From: Alopecurus myosuroides
Lineage: Eukaryota; Streptophyta; Magnoliopsida; Poales; Poaceae
NCBI GenBank assembly: GCA_028641055.1
Contig: CM054061.1
Location: 56,000,993 to 56,064,992 of the forward strand
DNA: 64,000 bases
Direction: 5' to 3'
Shown: positions 56,688 to 64,000 of the stretch, piece by piece
How the letters are laid out: every line of letters starts with the position of its first letter
Numbering within the stretch: position 1 is the first letter of the stretch
Program-made: the position numbers and the translations under genes
Notes under the pieces: model-generated
Told to the model about the DNA's origin: nothing
The model's input: only the letters and a program-made list of their open reading frames with translations
Database searches by the model: none

Positions 56688-59318
56688 TAAGCTATTGGAG
56701 CCAACAAAATGAACCAATTTGCAGCAAATCTGTGGATTGCATGCAAGAAGAGCAGAGATCCGCTCTGATGTTGATGCGATCCCGACGTCATCTTGACGTC
56801 ATATTGATTTCTCCTTTTCTTTTAATTTTTCATTATTATTAATTCGAATATGACAGGTGGGTCCCACCTGTCAATTTAAAATAGGCAGAAAAATCAATAA
56901 ATTTAGTAATTCAATAACTTTTAATCCAATTATCAGAAAAATACAAATAAAACATATAAATTCTTATAAAAATAAAATCTAAATGTTTATAACCTTTTAA
57001 AAAATGTTTCATGAAGTTTGAATTTAAACTAATTCATTTAAAAATTGAGAAAAATAATAAATAATTCAAAAAATCAGAAAAAATACAAGTTATATACCAA
57101 ATTGCTTAGAAAATCAAATGCAAATCATCTATGATATTTTCAAAGTCATTTGATCAAGTTTCCATGTGTGTAATATTTTGCATAGTCATTTAATTCATTT
57201 CAAATTAAGAAATTAATAACTTATTCAAATATTTTAAGAAAGCTTTAAATGTTATACCAAATTAAATATAAAACCATTTTCAAACCAAATATGAGAAACA
57301 TAAAAAAATTGTTTAACTTATGAATTGTTTCTAAAAGTATAATGGAATTCTATCATGCATGTTTCATTATAACCAGAAATAACTACCACAACATTATTTT
57401 CCTTATTTGTAAAACCTCATGTGTTCACACTCCTAAACTCTCATAAAAATTAAAAAATTATAAGATGATAGTGCCAATTCCTTTGTCTTAGCTCTACACT
57501 TTTCAACATCATTGAAGAAAATATGTATTTTATCTTTTCAATAGTTGTTTTCCATGTGGTGTTGTCTTAATTAGTACCTAACCAAGTAATAAACACTTCT
57601 ACTTAAACATGATAAAAATTGTTTGTTAAGTAAAATTGAAACACATGTAAGTCTAAAAGAAGTAACAACCTCATCACCACAAGTACTGAAACAACTGTAA
57701 GTCACCTAAAACATGTTTAATTAAGTTATCGTATCAAACATAGCTTACACTTGTAAGCGGAGGAAATTTCCAGGGTATTTTGCGATGCATCTCATTACCA
57801 TGCTTGTATCATCTTGCCAGTGTTTTCTGTTGTCCCTACCGGGACTACTTTGCTATCTTTCAGATCTCGGGATTTCCACGCAACCCTCGAACCCCGAAGA
57901 CATGGAATATTACCGTTATTTCTATCTCAAGCAAGTTCATCACTTGCTCATATCCTTTGCAGTATTTACTAAAGAACTATTTGCAAAACTGTATCATATT
58001 ACCACCTATTCTCAAAACAATACATGATCTTATTTTTATTATAATATGACTAATTGAATGACTAGTGGAGTGGTAGTGTTCTGTTTGGTGGGCGGATGGG
58101 ACCATGGTAAGATGAATAGGTCAAAGGAAGGTTCCGTCTGCATGGGAAAGTATTACCTAGGAATTAACAACAAATGTCGTCAGAATTCTTTTGCCGTAAA
58201 TACCGCGTTAACCATGGGTCTTGTATGGAGTTAGTAAGCCATTTGTGATCTTTTCCCGTTCACATGTCAACGGGCTTCCAGAACCATTCGTTGTAGGTGA
58301 TGAGAGACTACATGCACATGGGTGGGATCCTTTAATTCCCACATACTCTAGGGTCTATGATGGTCTGTCCGGGGCGCCTAGATATCAATAGTGAGGCATA
58401 GAATCAGGGTTTAAACCTACGTGGCATAAATGGGTGGGAATGTGTTGTGCGGAGCAGCATTGTTTGGTTTGGGTCAACAACCAGGCCCCACACCTAAGTG
58501 GGTGTGGACAAGAACGGTCGCTTGGTTGTGCAACGTGGTCTTGATCGCCTATGGGTAAAGTCACGCACCTCTGTAGAGTGTAAAAGGATATGACATGTTA
58601 CCCCTTGTTCCAGGAAGGAGTTGCGAACGCCGCATGAAAGCCAACTCCATGAAGTTCTAGCCTTGTGAAGATTTGGCGGGCATAGTTTTTCAAATTAAAA
58701 GCAACCTCTTGAAAAAAGATTTTCAAAAACCTTAAATTAGCTTATAACTCTTTCGAGTTTAAAGCTATAGTTAGTGCATCAAACTACCCACTGTATGTCA
58801 TGAATTTTGTGAGTAATGCTCGTTACTCATTCTTTCCCGTTTGACCCAATGCTTAGAGTTGGATCCCTTAAGGAAGTCTTCATCGGGAAGCCATCGCTAT
58901 CACATGAACCTTGGAGGAGTCTTATACTACGTAATCGATGAAGTGACGACATCAACAATGCTGGTGGAGGACAAGCTACCTAGTCGAAGGAGGAGACCAT
59001 TCATGGACTTAGTTTCTTAGAAGCAATAGATTAGGGCTGACATCAGCCGTCGTGGAATAGGTTCTGAGCTAGAGATACTTTCCAACTTGGAGATTTGATT
59101 TGATTCTTTTGGTGTTTCTTTTGCATGAGATCCTCTTTGATTCATCAAAGATATTATCGATATTTTGTAATGAACTTTGTATCCTATAGCTTTGCTTGGA
59201 CCTTCTATGTTTCTGTTGTACCACTCTGAGGGATGTACTATTCACGGGTAAGTCCTTTTGTAAGTATTATGTCAACGACTCGTGCACTACACATGCAATG
59301 GTGTGCTGGGTCATAGCA

Positions 59319-60113
59319 CTGGACTAGTGGCTTCATCCGCTTATCCAATTGCTAGAAGAGCTGGCAGCGGGGTGCCCAGACCAAAACTTAATTACTAGAA
59401 ATTTTCTTTACTATTTTTGCGCCTGATTTATTAGTCAAAGAATAATCGTGTAAACAAAAGAGAAAGAGTGATGGTCTTCTACCCCAGTTGAGTCCTTCAA
59501 TTGAAGCCAATCTTGTGAAGTCTAGTTGGCTTGTGACATGTTGTATTGTCTGTTTTCCATTTGTTGACATAAGCATACACCTCTCTAAAAAACGGTTTTC
59601 AATACCTCAGTTTTAATAAAATAAAAATCTCTAGCACATGAGTTAATCCCTACTTCCCTCTGCGAAGAGCCTTTCTTTTACTTTTATGTTGATTCTTCAT
59701 CTTCTAACTTTATGCACGGTTCAGAGAGCATAGTTTCCATTTTGAGTTTAGTGTGCATTTGTCCCAAAGATTATTACTGATTGATTCATGCCATGTTATT
59801 ACTTGCTCTCAAACTATTTGTTTCTAGTCACCACTTGAACTTTGAAGGTGTCATGGCATTTATGTTTTGCTCCACTCTTAAGGACAAGATGAATACTAAT
59901 TTGATATGCTTTCTTATTGCTCAAAACAAACAGATAACTTTCAAATGAATTATTATTCATGATCTTTTGTTTGTGTCACCTTTCATGTTGCCACATGATT
60001 GCAAAGTTTCGTTGTCAGAATTATGTCTATCATGCCTGTGTTTAGAGTATTACGATCTTAGCTTTAAGAAGGTTTTTATAACTATGATGATCAATATTAT
60101 GTTCGTAGCATCT
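59319..60113 (+). mobile_element. Element C internal region, part 4
   Basis: This is collinear with element A 970-1130 and 5770-6430 (GTGGCTTCATCCGCTTATC, AGTTGGCTTGTGACAT, TTTTACTTTTATGTTGA). It ends at the target site CATCT (60109-60113). Confidence 0.85.
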
Positions 60114-61526
60114 TGATACATCATAAACGTATCCTTAATTTATAACGTTCCATGTTGTTTTCATTCCATATGCTACATGTTTTCCTTACACTTTATGTCA
60201 TTTTTATCGATTTCCCGGGACTAACCTATTTACTAGATGGCACAAAGCCAGTTCCTGTTTTCTGCAGTTTTTTGTTTCAGAAAAGTTGTTCTGGAAATAT
60301 TCTCGAAATTGGACGATTCAAAGCCCAGAAGTCTTACAAGTCCCGGAGGATCCACAGAGTGCAAAAGAGACCAAGAGAGGGGTAGAGGGGTACCCAAACC
60401 ATGAGTGGGCGCTAGTCCCCCTTGGTCGTGCCCAGGGGTGGTGAGGCCCCCCTGGCTGCCCACCGCCATCGCCCATTCTCCTATAAAGTCTCCCCGATGC
60501 ATACACCCTAAAGATCCCAACCTTTTTGCACGAAAAGTTCCGTAGCTCCGCCATCTCCACCGACAAGTTTCGGGGGACAGAAACCTCTGTTCTGGTAGCC
60601 TACCGGGATGGGGAAGTGCCTCCGGAGCCATCTCCATCGACTCCACCGCCATCTTCATCGCCGTTGCTATCTCCTATGATGAGGAGGGAGTAGTTCTCCC
60701 CCGGGGCTGACGGCTCTACTGGTAGCTATGTGTTTCATCTCTCTCTCCCATGGTGTGATCTTTATGTGATCATGACCTTTTTAATCTAGCTTAATATGTA
60801 GATGTGCTCTTCATCTGTTATGCTACTCAAGTGGTTTTGTTATGAGATCTCCGTAAACACTTCGATCACGGTGTAAAGGTGACAGTGTGTGCACCATGTC
60901 GTTTAGCATGATATTTATATCTTGTGTTGGATGACCCTATGAAATTGTGGTATTTTTCTTGTACCTTCTAGGGCGCTCATAGTGACAGTGTGGGGTTAAC
61001 TAGACATGGGAATGCGACTTTGACGGGTGGTGTTAGAGCCCTCCGCAATGAATTGGTGTTTGTTATCCGACCGGAGAGTGGTTCGGAGTAGCATAGTGAA
61101 GAGAGATATTTGTGCGTTCAATTATGTTATTATTGTTGAGAGTGTCCACTACTGAAAGTACGATCCCTAGGCATTGTTTCTAAGCATTGAAATATTGTTT
61201 ACATTCATTTATGCTACATGTTCGCTTGCTGCCATTTTTATTTCAGATTGCTATTATCACTTGTACACATCGATATTACTTGTATTTCACTCCCTCTTCG
61301 CCAAACTAGTGCACCTATGCAACTGACAATTGAATTAGGTGTGTTGGGGACACGAGTCTTGTATCGTAATTTCAGGGTTGCTCGAGAGGGATACCTTTGA
61401 CCTCTTCCTCCCTGAGTTCGATAAACCTTGGGTAATCCACTTCAGGGAAAATTGCTGCTATTCTACAAACCTCTTCACTTGGAGGCCCAACACTGTTTAC
61501 AAGAATAGAAGCATGCGTAGACATCA
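60114..61526 (+). mobile_element. Solo LTR of the same type as element C
   Basis: It begins TGATACATCATAAACG and ends GTAGACATCA, with a 5-bp TSD CATCT/CATGT (60109-60113, 61527-61531; one mismatch). A TATA box TATAAA is at 60482-60487. It is inserted in the last 75 bases of C's internal region, just before C's own PPT, and is followed by C sequence rather than a PBS. Confidence 0.82.
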
Positions 61527-61531
61527 CATGT

Positions 61532-61599
61532 CACCTCAAAAATTATGTTGTTATCACTTACCTACTCGAGGACGAGTAGGAGTTAAACATGGGGATGCT
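61532..61599 (+). mobile_element. Element C internal end with PPT
   Basis: CACTTACCTACTCGAGGACG and then AACATGGGGATGC match element A 6435-6503 and lead directly into the 3' LTR. Confidence 0.85.
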
Positions 61600-63006
61600 T
61601 GATACGTCTCAAACGTATCTATAATGTTCGATGCTCCATGCTTGATTTCTATCCAATACTTTTAAGTTTTCACATGTTTTTCGGACGTTTTCATGGACTA
61701 ACCTATTGACAAGATGTTCTGCTTTTTTATTTCGGAACAGTTGTTCTCGAATTATTCTCGGAATTGGACGAAACAAAAGACAAAATTCTTAGAATTCCCG
61801 ACACGTCAACGTAGTCGAAAGGAGACCCGGAGGGGTGCCCTGGAGCCACCACACTACGGGTGGGAGCGAGTCCCCTCTGGTCGCGCATGTAGGTGGTGCG
61901 GGCCCCTCGGGTGCCCGCAGCCATCGCCTTTTCGCCTATAAAGCCCCCCCCCCCCCGAGGCATAAACCCTAAAGATATTGGCCTCTTCCACGAAAAGTTT
62001 TGTAGCTCCGCCGCCACCGACGATAAGTTTTGGGGGGGGGGGGGCAGGAATCTCTGTTCCGGCATCCTGTCGGGACGAGGAAGTGCCCCTAGAGACATCT
62101 CCATCGAATCCACCGCCATCTTCATTCTCGTTGATGTCTCCTATGATGAGGAGGGAGTAGTTGTCCCCCGGGGCTGAGATCTCTACTGGTAGATATGTGT
62201 TTCATCTCTATCTCTCCCATGGTGTGATATTTATGTGATCATGTGCTTTGTAATCTAGTTGAATAATTAGATGTTACTCTTCATCTGTTATGCTACTCAA
62301 GTGGTTTTGTTATGAGATCCCCGTAGACACTTTGATCACAGTGTAAAGGTGATAGTGTTTGCACCGTGTGGTTTAGCATGATATTTATATTTTGTGTTGG
62401 ATGACCCGATGAAATTGTGGTGTTTTTCTAGAACCACCTAGGTCTCATGGCGATAGAATGGGGGTTACCTAGATGGGGAAATGCAAACTCTAAGGAGTGC
62501 TTTTTGCAGCCCTATGCAATGTTTGGTGTTTGTTATCCGAAAGGAGATTGCTTCGGAGTAGCGTAGTGAAGAAATGATATTTATGCATTCACTGATGTTA
62601 TTATTGTTGAGAATGTCCACTAGTGAAAGTATGATCCCTAGGCCTTGTTTCAAAGCATTGAAACACCGTTTACAACATGTTCTGCTACATGTTTGCTTGT
62701 TGCCATTTTTATTTCAGATTGCTATTATCACTTATAATCATCCATATTACTTGTATTTCACTCTCTCTTTGCCGCGCGAACTAGTGCACCTATACAACTA
62801 GCAATTGTATTAGGTGTCTTGAGGACACAAGATACTTCTTGTATCGGAATTGCAGGGTTGCTTGAGAGGAATATGTTTGACCTCGTCCTCCCTGAGTTCG
62901 ATAAACCTTGGGTAATCCCCTTAAGGGAGACTTGCTGCTATTCTATAAACCTCTGCACTTGGAGGCCCAACACTGTCTACAAGAATAGAAGCGTGTGTAG
63001 ACATCA
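61600..63006 (+). mobile_element. Element C, 3' LTR
   Basis: It begins TGATACGTCTCAAACG after the PPT and ends GTAGACATCA, 1407 bp. A TATA box is at 61937-61942. It contains a long C run (about 61943-61957) and a G run (about 62032-62044). It pairs with the truncated 5' LTR (15591-15649 plus 37426-37705). The sequence after 63006 is not LTR-related, so C ends here. Confidence 0.85.
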
Positions 63007-63122
63007 GTTTCCTTGTATGGCTAGGGGAAAATGAATCAAGTTAACTTGGTCCTCTGCAATGTACATTACAGTTAGTACAATATATATGTCAGCAGATATA
63101 ATTAACTCCGTAGATAGAGGCG

Positions 63123-63399
63123 CTACATTTTAATATTAGTATGACGTGGCTCATCGACCATAATCTTCATTTTATTGTTGGCGCCAAATATAGTAGCCCT
63201 GCTAATTTCATGGTCGCCATCCAAATTCCGCACTATCTGATCGTCGTAGTTCAAACAGTTGTGCTCGATAAGGTCGTCCCACTCTCCACATGTTATCAGT
63301 GTTCTTGCCTCTTCTTTGTTAAGATCAAGTTCATACAGAGAGCCATCTTGAGTCACAACTTTGAACTCACCTCCAGGAGTCATTTCATTAAACTGTTCC
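63123..63399 (-). CDS. Candidate terminal exon, possibly B3-domain-like
   Basis: On the minus strand an acceptor-like TATGTTAG at about 63400 precedes an open frame to the stop at 63123-63125, about 91 codons. An in-frame TAG lies just upstream of the acceptor, which suits an exon start. The protein shows GGEFKVVTQDG, then YELDLNKEEARTL and CGEWDDLIEHNCLNYDDQIV. The W-x-x-(L/F)-(I/V)-x-x-N-x-L-x-x-x-D pattern resembles the end of plant B3 DNA-binding domains, but key residues differ. The remaining exons would lie right of the window. It could equally be a gene fragment. Confidence 0.4.
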
Positions 63400-64000
63400 C
63401 TAACATAGCAAGGAACATACTACCACAAATGTTTGTGTTAGCATTGTTTATCGTATAAACTTGAACTAAAAGCAGGTCTAGGGCACGTGTGTTGAACTAT
63501 ATATTCTTGAACAATGCTGCAATATGAAGGGACATAGGCATTAAAAACCGTATAAAAATTCTTTATACATACGCCATGTGATCCACAAATGCAAAGTTGT
63601 GTACAAAAAACAATAATGATTTTTGATGATCTAGGGACAGGAACAAATTAAGATATAATAACTTCTAATTATGATCCACAAAATAACTTCTAATTAATGC
63701 ATTCCTTTAAAGGCATTTTATTGCAACAATTAGCAAGACCATGAATGATATAATAAACGCACATACCATGTAATTTAGGACCCCATATGCATGGTTTGCA
63801 ACAAAAATGGGGTCCGTGTGTTCTTCATTCTACATCGTACATTTAAAGATAATATATATTAGCATATACATGTCAATAGATAATTAACTTCGTAGATAGG
63901 CTATATATAGAGGGATTATTACTCATGTGCCCCTGATTCCTTAGTTCTGCTCACTTTTCCCCACGCTTGAAAGTTTTGCTCACTTTCCTCGTCCCCTTAG
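63400..64000. other. AT-rich sequence at the right edge
   Basis: No repeat or gene is recognised. If the candidate exon is real, this would be its upstream intron. The phrase AGATAATTAACTTCGTAGATAG at about 63879 repeats ATAATTAACTCCGTAGATAG at about 63099, so a decayed direct repeat of about 780 bp spacing flanks the exon. Confidence 0.4.

Larger units (their letters stand above)
50769..59318 (+). mobile_element. Long solo LTR E (about 5.4 kb without its nested insertions)
   Basis: It begins TGTAACGTCCC and ends GGGTCATAGCA, flanked by the TSD CTGGA (50764-50768, 59319-59323). No second LTR, PBS or gag-pol is present, so it is a solo LTR left by LTR-LTR recombination. Its layout (AT-rich, GC-rich promoter part near 54600-55080, AT-rich, then a mixed 3' part) parallels the Tekay LTR and suggests a long-LTR gypsy family. 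Nested in it are a Copia-like LTR (51562-53129) and a Harbinger element (55134-56687). The stretches 53135-55130 and 56691-59318 contain nothing I can call a gene. Confidence 0.7.

Noticed and set aside
55619..56842. 407-aa plus-strand ORF across the Harbinger element
   Set aside because: It is antisense to the ORF with recognisable motifs, runs past the element end into LTR E, and is explained by GC-rich composition.
61943..62045. Long C and G homopolymers in C's 3' LTR as possible structured signals
   Set aside because: Related LTRs lack the long runs. They are more likely slippage products and are error-prone in sequencing.

Overview
The window looks like intergenic DNA from a large Triticeae-type grass genome (wheat, Aegilops, barley or rye). 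It is mostly nested LTR retrotransposons of Athila, Tekay/chromovirus and BARE/Angela-like character, plus an L1-type LINE, a Helitron, a PIF/Harbinger element and Stowaway MITEs. I see no bacterial-style features. Family names come from remembered resemblance; element boundaries come from LTR pairs, target-site duplications (TSDs) and primer-binding sites read in the sequence.

Left block (1-10392). A plus-strand Athila-clade element (A; internal 1-1135 and 5755-6503, 3' LTR 6504-8089) lies in the 3' internal region of a related minus-strand element (B, 8090-10392). A is interrupted by another Athila-clade element (X, 1141-5749). Its internal region is cut short and joined to a 72-bp copy of the flanking DNA, so the TSD GTCCT occurs three times.

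Gene island (about 10.4-15.6 kb). The only convincing non-transposon gene is an intronless CDS at 12741-13442 (233 aa, unknown function). It has a TATA box, four SLKPC-type repeats, a basic KRKK patch and an acidic C-terminal half. Its 3' flank is tandemly duplicated and carries a Stowaway MITE with a partial second copy.

Great nest (15591-63006). One old Athila-clade element (C) begins with a 5'-truncated LTR abutting a (TTG)15 microsatellite and ends with a 3' LTR at 61600-63006. Its roughly 3.7 kb of internal sequence is split by five insertions. (1) An L1 LINE (minus, 16-bp TSD), itself split by an intact 14.8-kb Tekay-type gypsy element (21634-36400; LTRs differ by about seven substitutions, TSD CGAAT). 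(2) A Helitron (38358-40797). (3) A non-autonomous LTR element D (42375-50179) encoding a 1108-aa His/Asp-rich protein with a zinc knuckle. (4) A roughly 5.4-kb solo LTR E (50769-59318, TSD CTGGA) holding a BARE/Angela-like solo LTR and a Harbinger element. (5) A solo LTR of C's own type (60114-61526).

Right edge (63007-64000). Low-copy-looking sequence contains a candidate terminal exon on the minus strand (63123-63399), possibly B3-domain-like.

How the parts work together: only the Tekay element has an undamaged gag-pol ORF. D carries just a Gag-like ORF and would need enzymes supplied by another element. The other elements are broken by indels, stops, truncation or nesting. The most unusual items are D's giant ORF, the extra ORF and tRNA-like module of the Tekay element, and the SLKPC-repeat gene.
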